Below the pieces are notes generated by a model. The model saw only the letters and a list, made by a program, of their open reading frames with translations, had not been told where the DNA came from and made no database searches. Positions 43,049-53,271 of a stretch of 64,000 nucleotides of DNA are shown in pieces. Numbering within the stretch: the first letter of the stretch is position 1; each line of letters opens with the position of its first letter. The stretch is from Trichomonas vaginalis G3 (lineage: Eukaryota > Parabasalia > Trichomonadida > Trichomonadidae): contig NC_067206.1 in NCBI RefSeq assembly GCF_026262505.1, positions 14,938,205 through 15,002,204 of the forward strand. The letters are read 5' to 3'. The translations under genes and the position numbers were made by a program.

Positions 43049-44375
43049 ATCTGTCTCAAAAGTTCTGCTATTTGAAACTGGAACGAAAGATATACAGAAC
43101 TTTCATCATCTCCTAAAGTCAAGTCTGCTTTCTTAAGTATTTCTTGAATGTATGCAATGAGAACAGAGTACCTTGGAAAATATTCGAACAATATTTCATT
43201 AGCTGTTGGTTTTGGTGGTTCTTTTGGAGTTTCTGTTGTTTCAGTTCCTTCTGTAGGTTCTGTTGGAGTTTCTGCATCTCTTGACTTCAATGCTCTTGCT
43301 CTCAAAGACCTAAATGTTAGAGCACCAGGTTTTACAAAGGACTTTATAAATGCTTTAATAGTTCCTGGTAAGTTATTGTTAGCATTAAGTAAGTTCCTTA
43401 TGCTTCCATCATGTACGTCCATAGCACTATGTAAAAAATCTATACTTTTCTTGTAGTCAGCAATAGACTGACTGTGATTTTTTAAAGATTTGTCAATACC
43501 TTTAAGCCAATCTTCATGCATGTCTGATACTGAGCCAAGAATATCATTTGCTTCCTTTAGTGTATTTTGTGCTTCTCGTAAAGTATCCAATCCCGTACGT
43601 GCATTGTTTGCTATACGTCTTACAGTATCTATTTGACTCCTTGTTTCTTGCATCCAACCAGATAAAGTTTTAATAGTATCCGAACCATTTGAAATGAAGT
43701 TCAAAGCATTTTTAACGTCATCTAAAACTTGTTCACCAAGTACTGCCCATATCTTTCCGATTTGGTATTGAAGAACTCCATATGAAGCAGCTGTTAAACC
43801 AGTATTTATAAGGTCCCATATCCATGATTTAGCAGTTTTTCCATCCTTTCCATCCTTTCCATCCAAACCGTTTTCGCCTTGAGGTCCTTGTATTCCTTGT
43901 ATTCCTTGTATTCCTTGTATTCCTTGTGGTCCTTGTGGTCCGGTGTCACCCTTCTCTCCTTTCAGTTCATCTTTATGTTCGTTATAATATTCTAATGTCA
44001 TAAGGTGTACATCATTACTGCTACCAGCAACGCCGAGAATTTGTTTCTCATTCATGACTAAATTCTTTAGGCATTTAATGTTGTCGTCAAATCGAAAGCT
44101 CTTTAACAATTCAATGAGAACATTTAATACTTTCACTAATGAGGCATCTACTGTAGAATTTATATATTGCACCGTTCCATCATTTATGATAGGAACCTTG
44201 CTTATTGTAATGAATGGGTCATAAGTGTTAAAAGTATCGAAATCAATGACTTTTTTAGTTTTCCATCGTCAATGACTAAATCATTGCCTTCAATGGTTAA
44301 AGTTGAGTTTTCGTTTACTAGTTCATGTGCTCTTCTTGCTTCATTTGTTTCATACGCATATGCAGCAATAGTCAT
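43042..44375 (-). pseudogene. Maverick collagen-like fibre region
   Basis: The main open frame (44172-43042, 376 aa) has Gly-X-Y triplets at about residues 72-110 (GPQGPQGIQGIQGIQ), a coiled-coil middle (RRIANNARTGLDTLREAQNT) and a Thr/Pro/Glu-rich linker. Upstream coding up to 44375 begins MTIAAYAYE, like the first residues of the Maverick 2 fibre at 57149. The region therefore looks broken. Collagen-like triplets followed by helices are usual in virus attachment fibres. Beyond the first residues it bears no likeness to the Maverick 2 fibre at the same place. Confidence 0.7.
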
Positions 44376-44392
44376 ATTTTAATGAGAATAAA
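44376..44392. promoter_or_regulatory. 17-bp bidirectional promoter
   Basis: Only ATTTTAATGAGAATAAA separates two divergent start codons (44375 minus, 44393 plus); Maverick 2 has the same 17-bp gap at 57132-57148. Trichomonad initiator elements lie within a few bases of the ATG, so such a gap could serve both genes. Confidence 0.6.
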
Positions 44393-45157
44393 ATGTTGTT
44401 CTATTTGCAAAGTACAGACCCAAACGAATACGGGACAGTAAAGCTACAAACAAACTTAGGTCTTCAGAATGAAGCGCTTGCTTTCAGAGTTGTTGACTTC
44501 AATACTATCGCAACTTTTGTCATAACAGATGAAACAGATTTCATGGAGTTTGAAATAGATGACAAAAGAAGTTTTATAACATTTCCTAACAGAGCAGAGT
44601 ATAGAATAGATAAAATTGCTGGAGTCATAGATACTCTCATAAATGAAGAAACTATTGACAACATAGATGTCAAACTCTCTTCTGAGGGAACATTGAAGTT
44701 CAGTAGCAAGAAAGAGTTCAAGATAACACGAATGAGTCATAGAGTTCAACTTCTTTTAGGAGCATACCATATGCAACTACCTTTGAAAAGTGTTGACAAA
44801 ACGATTGAGATGAAATCTGTTCCATACGTATGTTATGGCAACTGTTTGTACATTGAGTCAAAAATAGCTAATGTCACAGGCATTTCAGGAGTTAATAGTA
44901 AAGGTTCAGTAGAATATAAATCCTTCTGTTATGCAGTCAATTCAATGTTCATTCCAAACGTTCCTGTCATAGCAACTCATTTAGGTAAATGGGTTCGCAT
45001 TAGTCCTCATAATTTGAAAGACATGCAATTCAGACTTGTTGACTTTCAAGGAGAGCCTGTAGAACTGAAGGCACCAGTGCGAATGACTGTTGAAGTTGAC
45101 TTTTTAGAAAATATTAAATGCAACAGCTTACAAGAGAACTCAGAGCTAAAAATATAA
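44393..45157 (+). CDS. Maverick minor capsid (penton-like) candidate, 254 aa
   Basis: Begins MLFYLQSTDPNEYGTVKLQT. The C-terminal part (LKDMQFRLVDFQGEPVELKA then PVRMTVEVDFLE) has the last-strand pattern FRLVDxxGxPVxL seen in single-jelly-roll minor capsid proteins of Polintons and related viruses; the length also fits. Assignment is inference. The frame is whole here, while the Maverick 2 counterpart (56355-57131) looks broken. Confidence 0.5.
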   Translation: MLFYLQSTDPNEYGTVKLQTNLGLQNEALAFRVVDFNTIATFVITDETDFMEFEIDDKRSFITFPNRAEYRIDKIAGVIDTLINEETIDNIDVKLSSEGTLKFSSKKEFKITRMSHRVQLLLGAYHMQLPLKSVDKTIEMKSVPYVCYGNCLYIESKIANVTGISGVNSKGSVEYKSFCYAVNSMFIPNVPVIATHLGKWVRISPHNLKDMQFRLVDFQGEPVELKAPVRMTVEVDFLENIKCNSLQENSELKI

Positions 45158-45357
45158 AGTATGAATGTTATGTATTAGGTCATGAACTTTGGTTGTTGCT
45201 GTTTGATGAAACAAATGAGTTAGTTATGTCAGTCAAGAGAACAGAAAAATATTGTGTTAGTGAAAACTGCACCAAGTCAATAAGATTAGGTTTGCATTAT
45301 GAAGATGAGTTCGATACTGTTGAAGAAGTTTTGGACAGATATTACAAATTGCTTTAA
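45118..45357 (+). CDS. Maverick small protein, 79 aa
   Basis: Overlaps the end of the 254-aa gene in another frame and is kept in Maverick 2 (56152-56394). Contains YECYVLGHELWLLLFDETNE and an acidic C-terminus (YEDEFDTVEEVLDRYYKLL). Overlap of start and stop suggests coupled expression. No family recognised. Confidence 0.6.
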   Translation: MQQLTRELRAKNIKYECYVLGHELWLLLFDETNELVMSVKRTEKYCVSENCTKSIRLGLHYEDEFDTVEEVLDRYYKLL

Positions 45358-45967
45358 TTTACTAAAACATATTTCAAACAAAGCTTATAGTAAGTAGATA
45401 GTTTTGTGTATTCATTCGAATATTTATACTTAAACTCAACTCCTGGAGTACCTGGTGTTTCAATGATGCGGATGTTACCTATTTTCATGAATATTGGCGT
45501 TTGACCACAGCATTCGATTTCAGGGTCGAGATAGTCAATGACACATTGTTTCCCTGTTATTCGTGAGATAACATTTTCAAGGTCCTCCTTTGTTAGAATT
45601 ATTTGGTTCTTGCTTATAAGATTTGTCAAAAGCTTCTTATCGTCTTTGAGTAAAATTGTTTGGTATAACTGAAGAAGGTAATGGTCTACGTTATCTGAAG
45701 GATTTGTTTGAACATTTGTGTAAGGTTGTCGTTGGCTTCTCTTGAAAGAATTTGGTCCAGTGGTGGATACTCTAACTTAACATCTGATGTAGCGTTAGCG
45801 TTTGAAGCTGTGTTTAAATTCACGGATTTCAGTTCTGGTTCTTTTTCTTTCAAACACTCTGAACTATAGTTCTTTATGACAATATTGTTTGTCGTTCGTG
45901 AGTCAACATTTGATGTTGGTTCAATTGGAACATTAACGGCACCAGCTAAGATGGATTTGCTTCTCAT
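45354..45967 (-). pseudogene. Maverick conserved 212-aa protein, broken copy
   Basis: Two open frames match the single 212-aa frame of Maverick 2 (55463-56101). The N-terminal part is Asn/Ser-rich (NTASNANATSDVKLEYPPLD); the C-terminal part has an IECCGQTPIFMKIGNIRIIE core. No known motif. It is divergent from the 133-aa gene across 25 bp. Confidence 0.6.
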
Positions 45968-45992
45968 TTCATATAGAATAAAAACCTTTTAT

Positions 45993-46394
45993 ATGTATGA
46001 AATGAACAATATACTCGACAAGGGTTTGAATGTAAAGCTAACGAATGAAAATATTGTTGAATTCACTGAGACAGGTGCTGTGTATAAAGATGTAGAACTA
46101 CTGAACAAAAGAGCTAAGGGAAGAAGCAGGAACATGAACAAAGGGTGGAAGCCTATAAAAATTTATGTCAATGATGGCTCAGGAGGTTCAAACATAAAGT
46201 ATGCAGAAAGTTATAGAGTTTATGCTCTCAAAGGTGAAAAGCCTTCATTTAAGAACAGCTATTCTAACACATATCCTCAAAAGCTAACGGATGGGGAAGT
46301 GGATGATATGAATGACAGCAAAAATATTAACAGAAATGGCGACAGAGATGCATGGAATTTGTTTACCATCAGTCAATTGAAGGTTAAACTTTAA
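45993..46394 (+). CDS. Maverick conserved protein, 133 aa
   Basis: Start at 45993 (MYEMNNILDKGLNVKL); the longer frame from 45876 would run through the divergent gene and its leader. The body is rich in Lys and Asn with GRSRNMNKGWKPIKIYVNDG in the middle. Nearly identical in Maverick 2 (55036-55437). In both copies its 3' end meets that of the packaging ATPase, sharing a few bases. No recognised family. Confidence 0.65.
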   Translation: MYEMNNILDKGLNVKLTNENIVEFTETGAVYKDVELLNKRAKGRSRNMNKGWKPIKIYVNDGSGGSNIKYAESYRVYALKGEKPSFKNSYSNTYPQKLTDGEVDDMNDSKNINRNGDRDAWNLFTISQLKVKL

Positions 46395-47275
46395 AACAAT
46401 GTTGGTCGTTCCCATGGAATATTTTTGACTTTAATGGTATTAGTCATGATATGAATCTCAAGGTATGAACGAGGAGAGATGAGAGACTTATATGCTTCCC
46501 AAATTTCTTCAAAAGGTAATGTTATACCTGACTGTTTCCAATGAGTTCAATATCATAGCGTGAGAAACCTTGAAAGATAACGAAGTCAGTTATGAGACGT
46601 TTTATGTTTAAAGCAAGAAACGCCATGTTTGCATAAGTATTGCTACAGTTAAATGGTAATGTCTGACTTTAGTTATGATGTTAGCTAATGGTGAGTCAGG
46701 CTTTGAACTAAACCTTTTCCGGCGAAGTCGTCGCAAACGAGCAGAGTGTTTGAAGGATATTTTTTGAAGGGGTATTTTGAAAGTTTTGATAGAATGTAGT
46801 TTGTAAGTCGTTTCATATCGTAAACTCCTGAGTACTGACGTAAGTGGTGTTTGTCAATAATTCTTTCCATCTCCTCAGAAGTCTTTTGCATTCCTGACTG
46901 TATGAACTCTACGATGGCATAATATTTCCTCTTACGTCGAATGTAACGTTGAAGAAATTCAATGAGTTCACTGTCTGGAACTTTAACGACAGAGGCTTGA
47001 ACTTTTGACATAAATGTTTTCGCTGTTGAGTCCATAGAGTCTGAAGTTGCTGATATAATGATTTGGTCATAATATGAGTCATTTCCTAAACGTTCTGTTA
47101 TGAGTATATGACGAATGAGGTTAAATGTCTTACCCGAACCCATCTTTCCACAATAGAAATAAACACCATTTGAACAGAACTCATAGTCCTTACTGAAAGG
47201 AAGAATGAGAGAACTGTTGAGCTTTTCACTGCTTTCATTCATGTCTTCATCTACGTCATGTATTAAATGCTTCAT
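46391..47275 (-). pseudogene. Maverick packaging ATPase, broken copy
   Basis: Equivalent to the whole 295-aa gene of Maverick 2 (54152-55039). The Walker A motif (YCGKMGSGKTFNLIRH) and Walker B-like segment (SNTLLVCDDFAGKG) are visible in the open part (47275-46685). It belongs to the FtsK/HerA-type ATPases that pump DNA into capsids in Polintons and related viruses. It looks broken, with one or two breaks. Confidence 0.85.
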
Positions 47276-47291
47276 TTTATCTCCATTAAAA
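47276..47291. promoter_or_regulatory. 16-bp bidirectional promoter
   Basis: TTTATCTCCATTAAAA lies between the divergent ATGs of the ATPase and the 287-aa protein, and is conserved at 54136-54151 in Maverick 2. Confidence 0.6.
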
Positions 47292-48153
47292 ATGCAAGTC
47301 AGAAATATTCAGAACATAGCACCGAGTCTAACTGACAAGAGTATAAAGATATACTATGAACACGTTATGATGAAACCAACCAAAATTCAAGAAAGTCAGT
47401 ATACTTATGAATATCCAAGACACTGGGTAGAGTATGTAGGAGGTGAGAAAGCTATTGAAATCAGACAGGTTCGAAGTATTCCAGCAGGAAGAACAATATT
47501 ATTGAAGAACTTTAATGTTTTGAGATATAATGATGAAACAAAGAAGCAAGATAGTTTCCCTGTTGCTGTGTATGTGAACTTAGATACAGGAGATGACATG
47601 AAAGTTTTTAACACAAAGCTTCAAACGGTAGTGAAAGAACAACTACTGCGGAAGGACATCCATTACCTTCAGAAGTTACCATAGCATATAATTTTGAAAC
47701 AAATGCAATAGATTTTAAATCGTCTCTGCAAAGAAGTCAGGTTTTACATTTAATGAAGCAGATGTGTATTCGAATGAAAACTTCAAAGCTATTGCATGGT
47801 TAGATAATGACAATTGCTTTAAGAAAATCTTTAAATTCAGTGACTCAAAGATGTCAATAGATGACCTTCGTGGAATGTTACCATCGACGTTTACAGTAGA
47901 AGGTTCAGCAGGATTGCTTACAAGATTGTCAATTGGTGGTATTTGGTCTCGTGAGAACATTGTTATAAAATCCAGTATAAGTGAATTTGCTGAAGAATCT
48001 ATATTATGTCTTTCAAACTACATGTATTCGCCGCCGAAGCATTATAGTATAACAAACTTTGTCAGTAAGTTTAACATAAGACTTGTCGAACCTTCTTCAA
48101 TGAAAGATGTTGTGCTACCAAAGACGGAAAGGATGGACTCATTATTGAGATGA
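47292..48153 (+). pseudogene. Maverick minor virion protein candidate, broken copy
   Basis: Open frames cover 47292-47684 and 47764-48153; the Maverick 2 counterpart is one 287-aa frame (53272-54135). The start at 47292 (MQVRNIQNIAPSL) is preferred over 47205, which lies within the divergent ATPase gene. Similar in pattern to the gene at 32556. Function unknown; position and beta-rich pattern suggest a virion component. Confidence 0.6.
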
Positions 48154-48273
48154 TTTTAATAGCATATTAAATGAGCTTGTTCTTGAAGTCATTCATGATG
48201 AAATAACTGTTGTAGAAGATGTTAGCAATTGTTCAGACATTTTGAAGCGAATAGATGATATAAGAAAGAAGTT

Positions 48274-48372
48274 ATGAATGAGAATGTTTATGTTTCATTG
48301 ACTTTCTCCAGTAACGAGAACTTTTATGAGATAATATTGAAGAGAGATGATTTTAATATGGGTAAATGGTAG
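48274..48372 (+). CDS. Maverick mini-protein, 32 aa
   Basis: MNENVYVSLTFSSNENFYEI then ILKRDDFNMGKW, ending with a stop that overlaps the ATG of the next gene. The sequence is largely kept in Maverick 2 (53030-53100). It may be an upstream coupled peptide or a remnant; too short to judge from one pair of copies. Protein-like sequence also precedes it (about 48165-48273). Confidence 0.35.
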   Translation: MNENVYVSLTFSSNENFYEIILKRDDFNMGKW

Positions 48373-48893
48373 CTTGGGCAGCTTTAGGCGCAATGGGAAC
48401 AAAAGCATTAGCATTTGGAGCAAAAGCACTTGGAGCTTATGACGCAGTAAATAAAATGAGTGGAGGAAGGGTTTCGAAGACATTAGATGCAAATAAAGGG
48501 AAGATTGGAGGCTGGGTTGCAAAGAAGTTAAGATTAAATAAAATAGGGCTCATAAATAAAGCATCCAATTTGGTTGCGACTGAGTCAGAAAATGCTTTAG
48601 GAAAGGACGATGAGTTTGCAAAACACGCAAAAGACTTTAATGACCAGATGAAAGGTGAAACAATGCATTTAAATAGAGTCGATGGAACTAAAGAAAATGT
48701 TTCTTCTCCACCAGTAGTTCTTCCGTATGGTCCCTATGGAATGTATGGAAACCCTTACGAAAGACCATTTGACCCATTGACTGGTGGAAGTAACTGGTAT
48801 CATTACGGACGAAGAAGAAAGACAGTCAAGTTGGAGACAGACGTGAAGAAAGCAACTAAAAAGAAACCAAGGAAGAGAGTTATAAAGCAATGA
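48366..48893 (+). CDS. Maverick protein with hydrophobic N-terminus and basic tail, 175 aa
   Basis: The first 35 residues (MVAWAALGAMGTKALAFGAK then ALGAYDAV) form a small-residue amphipathic or hydrophobic helix; a Pro/Tyr/Gly stretch (PYGPYGMYGNPYERPFDP) and a strongly basic end (KKATKKKPRKRVIKQ) follow. This layout recalls small internal virion proteins that disturb membranes and bind DNA, such as adenovirus pVI or pX, but only in outline. The last codons are in the terminal repeat. Maverick 2 keeps only its first 21 codons. Confidence 0.55.
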   Translation: MVAWAALGAMGTKALAFGAKALGAYDAVNKMSGGRVSKTLDANKGKIGGWVAKKLRLNKIGLINKASNLVATESENALGKDDEFAKHAKDFNDQMKGETMHLNRVDGTKENVSSPPVVLPYGPYGMYGNPYERPFDPLTGGSNWYHYGRRRKTVKLETDVKKATKKKPRKRVIKQ

Positions 48894-49529
48894 ATTCAAC
48901 AGGGTTAGAAATGAGGTTAGAAAACGTGTTAGATCTAACATTCTAACATAAACATTATTTTTGCGCTATGTTTTCATACGTGTGAGGGTGGTGATATCAT
49001 TAATTTTTAAGTTTATTTTTTATTTTACTGAAAATTTTTATTTTTATATAAATGACAGAACAAAAGCAACTCATACAAATCGAAAAATATAACAAGCATA
49101 CATTTAAACATTTATTCTTCCTTCCTGAGCATAACATGTTCTTTACACTTCATCCTAGACCAGTAGATTATACATTGACTGTGTATAAAGATTGTCATGG
49201 TAGTTTTATAAAAACTTATGATGATGAAGGTAAGTTAACAAGACTATGCATTTCAAAACTTGAGAAACTTTATGACTTCAAGTATGACTACAATAGAGTT
49301 AACATTGACGATGAAGATATAGAAGAAAATTTATGAGAACGTTTATTTTTTCATTAGTGAGTTCGTTAGTGAGGTGAAATGGTTGGCGGCTTTGTAAATA
49401 TTTAAGGTTAAGTTAGTTTTTGCGTTCATGTTGTAAAATGTACGTTACCGGTTTTGTAAAGTGTCAAATTCACAAGTATTGGGTAAGGTGGAACGCAGTG
49501 CCACCATACCCAACTAACCCATACTAACT
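48873..49529. repeat. Maverick 1 right terminal inverted repeat
   Basis: Mirror of 28751-29407. Contains the iteron block at 48903-48959, the 94-aa gene and the outer sequence ending CCATACTAACT. Confidence 0.9.
49052..49336 (+). CDS. Maverick terminal-repeat protein, second copy
   Basis: Same 94-aa protein as at 28944-29228, differing at PVDYTLTVYKD versus PVDFSLTVYKD. Both copies are open. Transcription runs outward, toward the element end. The leader is AT-rich with ATTTTTATTTTTATATAA before the ATG. Confidence 0.7.
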   Translation: MTEQKQLIQIEKYNKHTFKHLFFLPEHNMFFTLHPRPVDYTLTVYKDCHGSFIKTYDDEGKLTRLCISKLEKLYDFKYDYNRVNIDDEDIEENL

Positions 49530-49729
49530 ATCAAATATTTTTATTTAACGATTAATTTTATTTATATTTTTATAGTTTTTTTAAGACAAAATATTGTTAG
49601 GGTTTTATGGATTTTCAATTAATATACAAGATAATTCATGAATGTATATATTTCCAAGTTTTTAAGGACGCAACACTTTACATTTGTAAACTGTCAAAAA
49701 TGAAGTCACGCTATTTTTCATGCATTACA
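49530..49729. mobile_element. Hairpin-bearing element copy C, right part
   Basis: Continues the element interrupted at 28750 and ends at the typical GCTATTTTTCATGCATTACA. Nearly identical to the right end of element A (about 20999-21198). Confidence 0.85.
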
Positions 49730-50218
49730 TGCCATTTGTATCTTGTCGATAGTTGTTCTAGTTCTATAGTCATTTAAGAGCGTAATTCTTCGTTTGACTT
49801 TTTCAATCACAAAGTCAGCGAAAAATCTCGCTCTTAAATGGCTAAAAACGGTAGGAATGATTTTGTCTGAATGATATTGATGAATATTTTGTTCCACATG
49901 ACCGAGCTCCCAAGAGACAATCAAGAATTTGGGAGATTTTTGGAAGTTCGGTCATGAGGATTGTACTTGCAGGCCCAGACTATACTTTGGTCAGGGCTTC
50001 GTATTTCATTGTTCCCAGGACCGGATTCTCCACTGAAAATATACGTTATTTTTTATTTTTCTATGAAAAATAGTTTTTCATTTTTATAATACTATATAGT
50101 TTACTACTTGATAGATCGTCTATTTTCTATTCCGTATGATTCGGAATCTTTGCATTCCAAAATTCGTTTTCTGCTTTCAGAACGCGAAAATATCAACCAT
50201 ATGATGAGATAAACAAGA
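49730..50218. other. Unassigned sequence between elements C and D
   Basis: A minus-strand frame (49924-49718) reads sensible protein (RARFFADFVIEKVKRRITLL), and a different frame upstream begins MTELPKISQILDCLLGARS near 49962. This could be a degraded transposase or host gene but nothing is recognisable. A hairpin-like pair with CCCAAGAGACAATC and GATTGT lies near 49910. Confidence 0.3.
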
Positions 50219-50228
50219 ATGTTATGTT

Positions 50229-50663
<435 letters not shown>

Positions 50664-51278
50664 CAATTTTCACCACAACTTTACAATGAGCTAACAAATA
50701 CATAGTATACTAGAATCAAAATCTCGAGCACAAAAGTGACATTGAATACTTGTAAGTATAGAATTTCCATGTAAACTATTCATTTCTATCGTTTTTTGTA
50801 GTCCACATTTCCTCACTCTCGATTTACTCATAAAAATATTTAAAATCACTATACAATATATAATATATATATATTTATATGGTTAAAACAATGTTATTTT
50901 GCGAGATTTCATCTGAAATTAAAATTAGGGATTTTTGGGAAGACTACAAAATTGTGCGGCCAAATTGCCACCATTTTGTAAAGTAGTTTTTTGACATACA
51001 GTGCAATTGCAGGGGACGTGTTTCAAAAAAAATTTAATGGTTGTGTGAGAGACCTTATTCCCTTACAGGAGCTCCAGAGCTCCCAATCCTACGAAAGGGA
51101 GCTCCGGAGCTCCTGAATCTGTATCAGCAGAGGCCCAAATGGTAAAGGGCCTCTGCTGATCAGAAGAATAAGGCAGCCATTCTACCTCTTCAGGAGCTCC
51201 AGAACTCCGTTTCCTCAAGATCAGGAGTGATGGAGTTCCTCACTTTCGATTTGTTAAAGCCTGTTCTTTTGGGAACAG
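50664..51278. other. AT-rich DNA with GC-rich hairpins
   Basis: No gene. 51066-51115 is a hairpin with the stem CAGGAGCTCC/GGAGCTCCTG, and 51123-51160 is a second with ATCAGCAGAGGCCC; a third, imperfect one follows (51200-51240). A lone AAAAGTGAC motif lies near 50740. The style is that of the hairpin clusters elsewhere in the window but the sequences differ. Confidence 0.6.
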
Positions 51279-52148
51279 TGTAATGCATGAAAAATAGCGT
51301 GACTTCATTTTTGACAGTTTACAAATGTAAAGTGTTGCGTCCTTAAAAACTTGGAAATATATACATTCATGAATTATACTTTTGATATATAATGAATTCC
51401 ATAAAACCCTAACAATATTTTTTCTTAAAAAAACTATAAAAATATAAATAAAATTAATCGTTAAATAAAAATATTTGATATTAGAATTTTATTGGAAAAT
51501 AAAAAACTTAATATTTTAAAGAAATACTTAAATACTTGAATGTTTTAACTTTTACATTATCATATAGACTCTCAAATTATTGATTGGAAACGGTTGAGGG
51601 TTATCGATTTAAAAAATTGTGAGTTTTTTAGATTTTTGGCAATGTTAAACGGTTAATTTTTTCTCAAAAAAATTATTTCGAATTTCCAAAATTTTTGACA
51701 TTTTTGGCTGAGAACTATGGTCTGCGAGGTACATAGATAGAATCAGTACCTCGCAGACTATAGTTCTCTATATGGCGCCGAAAATTTTTGGTGAAATGCG
51801 ACGACATTTCACCAAAAATTTTTCGGCGCCATAGGAAGAATTGGAGGGTGTGAGATACTATTACATGCTATAGTACTCACACCCTCCAACTCCCAATCAA
51901 AATCGCATAAAATTTGCTACTTATCTTCAGATTACCTCCCATTATAAAATATATCATTGCTATCTCATCGTACTATACTTCCACCCTATTGTATTTAAAA
52001 AATATAAATTTTTGATAATATATTTTATATCTTGAATTTTCAAACAATATATTCACAGATAATATAATGGGAAATCTATCTCAACCTAGCCTTAAAGTAC
52101 CAAACTCCTGCTTGCATTCTCACTCACAAATATTAAACATCCCATCTC
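51279..52148. mobile_element. Hairpin-bearing element, partial copy D (reverse orientation)
   Basis: Starts TGTAATGCATGAAAAATAGC and runs through the AT-rich subterminal part and one hairpin cassette (51708-51895) to about 52148, where it is cut. Compared with B it keeps the internal part (CGGTTGAGGGTTATCG region) that B lacks. Confidence 0.8.
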
Positions 52149-52320
52149 AGTACAGTATACATTGTGCGTCGCCTGTAGCCTACAGCTACAGGCACCGGCA
52201 CAATGAAAAAGTGACACTATACGGGCACTAATTATTATGGACGCCATAATGAGACGTGCCTTTAGTGGCGAAGAAACAGCCTGACGTACAACTGGGGGAT
52301 TCTTATTCGCACCAATTGAT

Positions 52321-52515
52321 ATGGATGATGTTCCAACTGATAAGAGACAAAGGATCCAGAAGAGGATCGAGATCATGACAAAGATCATAAGAAACCAAGA
52401 TCACATTATAGGTAAGCAATACTCGCAAATACAAAGAACGAAGAGAACAATGAAAATGATCGAGTATGCAATAGAACAAAGAATTGAAGCACGCAGTCTC
52501 GTGTTGCCTTGGTAA
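52321..52515 (+). CDS. Small helical protein of unknown function, 64 aa
   Basis: MDDVPTDKRQRIQKRIEIMT then KIIRNQDHIIGKQYSQIQ: a basic, coiled-coil-like peptide in DNA of higher GC than the Mavericks. The upstream 52149-52320 holds a palindrome (GCCTGTAGCCTACAGCTACA) and a GAAAAAGTGACAC end-like motif. It faces the coiled-coil frame on the other strand. Could be the remains of another element. Confidence 0.35.
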   Translation: MDDVPTDKRQRIQKRIEIMTKIIRNQDHIIGKQYSQIQRTKRTMKMIEYAIEQRIEARSLVLPW

Positions 52516-52583
52516 CTTCTAAAGATCCCCACAAACAGTTAAGAATAAATACTTTTTTTCACTGGAAAAAAAATGATATTTTT

Positions 52584-53030
52584 TTATAAAGATAAGTATT
52601 TAATTACAGTAGTCAACAAGTGGCTTCTTTCTTTGTATGATGAGTTTGCAGTAATGAAGCGTTCGTGCCACATATCAGACTGCCTTCCCAACTGATCAAC
52701 TCGAGATCTGAGATCAGAGATCTCTTCATCTTTGTAGTCGAGCTTGGTCTTGAGTAATGTTATGAACTCATTCTTCTGTTGTAGTTCCTCCGCCTGCTTT
52801 GTGATCTGCTGCTTTAGTTCCTCGAGAGCTACGTTTGACTCCTCCAGCTGCTTCAAATACTTGTGGCTGGTCTTGATTAAACGTAGAACTCGAGGAGTAG
52901 CTTGTGGACCCGTTTTCTTTGCCGTTTGCTTGTGATCGAGATCTGGGATCTTGATCTCGGTCCTACGTGCTTTTGCTCCAAATGCTAATGCTTTTGTTCC
53001 CATTGCGCCTAAAGCTGCCCAAGCTACCAT
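52584..53030 (-). CDS. Chimeric frame: Maverick leader peptide plus coiled-coil protein
   Basis: The first 21 residues (MVAWAALGAMGTKALAFGAK) are the N-terminus of the Maverick protein at 48366; from 52966 leftward the frame continues into unrelated sequence (ARRTEIKIPDLDHKQTAKKT) with a long coiled coil (EELKQQITKQAEELQQKNEF, LDYKDEEISDLRSRVDQLG). The junction is in frame. The coiled-coil part has higher GC and a different codon style. It may be a true fusion or a chance in-frame breakpoint. Confidence 0.5.
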   Translation of the reverse strand: MVAWAALGAMGTKALAFGAKARRTEIKIPDLDHKQTAKKTGPQATPRVLRLIKTSHKYLKQLEESNVALEELKQQITKQAEELQQKNEFITLLKTKLDYKDEEISDLRSRVDQLGRQSDMWHERFITANSSYKERSHLLTTVIKYLSL

Positions 53031-53116
53031 TTACACCATATTAAAATCATCTCTCTTCAATATTATCTCATAAAAGTTCTCGTTACTGGAGAAAGTCAAT
53101 GAAACATAAGCGTTCT

Positions 53117-53150
53117 CACGGGCTTCGCCCTCACCGCTTTGCGGTCTATC
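53117..53150. repeat. GC-rich double hairpin (Maverick 2)
   Basis: GGGC-TTC-GCCC followed by ACCGC-TTT-GCGGT. The matching place in Maverick 1 (about 48262-48285) is AT-rich sequence without it. Confidence 0.75.
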
Positions 53151-53271
53151 TAACTTCTTTCTTATATCATCTATCGCTTCAAAATGTCTGAACAATTGCT
53201 AACATCTTCTACAACAGTTATTTCATCATGAATGACCTTCAAGAACAAGCTCATTTAATATGCAATTAAAA

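Larger units (their letters stand above)
28751..49529. mobile_element. Maverick/Polinton element 1, both ends present
   Basis: A 20.8-kb element with AG...CT ends, inverted repeats of about 657 bp and a probable 5-bp target duplication. It carries a protein-primed DNA polymerase, retroviral-type integrase, FtsK/HerA-type packaging ATPase and a double-jelly-roll-type capsid candidate, the defining Polinton set, plus KilA-N and fibre genes. The two inverted repeats are nearly identical and it sits inside another element, so it is probably young. About six genes look broken, so I treat it as a recent fossil. Confidence 0.95.

Noticed and set aside
45876-45992. Upstream extension of the 133-aa Maverick protein
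   Set aside because: It would overlap a divergent gene on the other strand in both Mavericks; the ATG after the 25-bp gap is more sensible.
49718-49924. Minus-strand 68-codon frame beside element C
   Set aside because: It ends inside the element end and has no recognisable relative; kept only as unassigned sequence.
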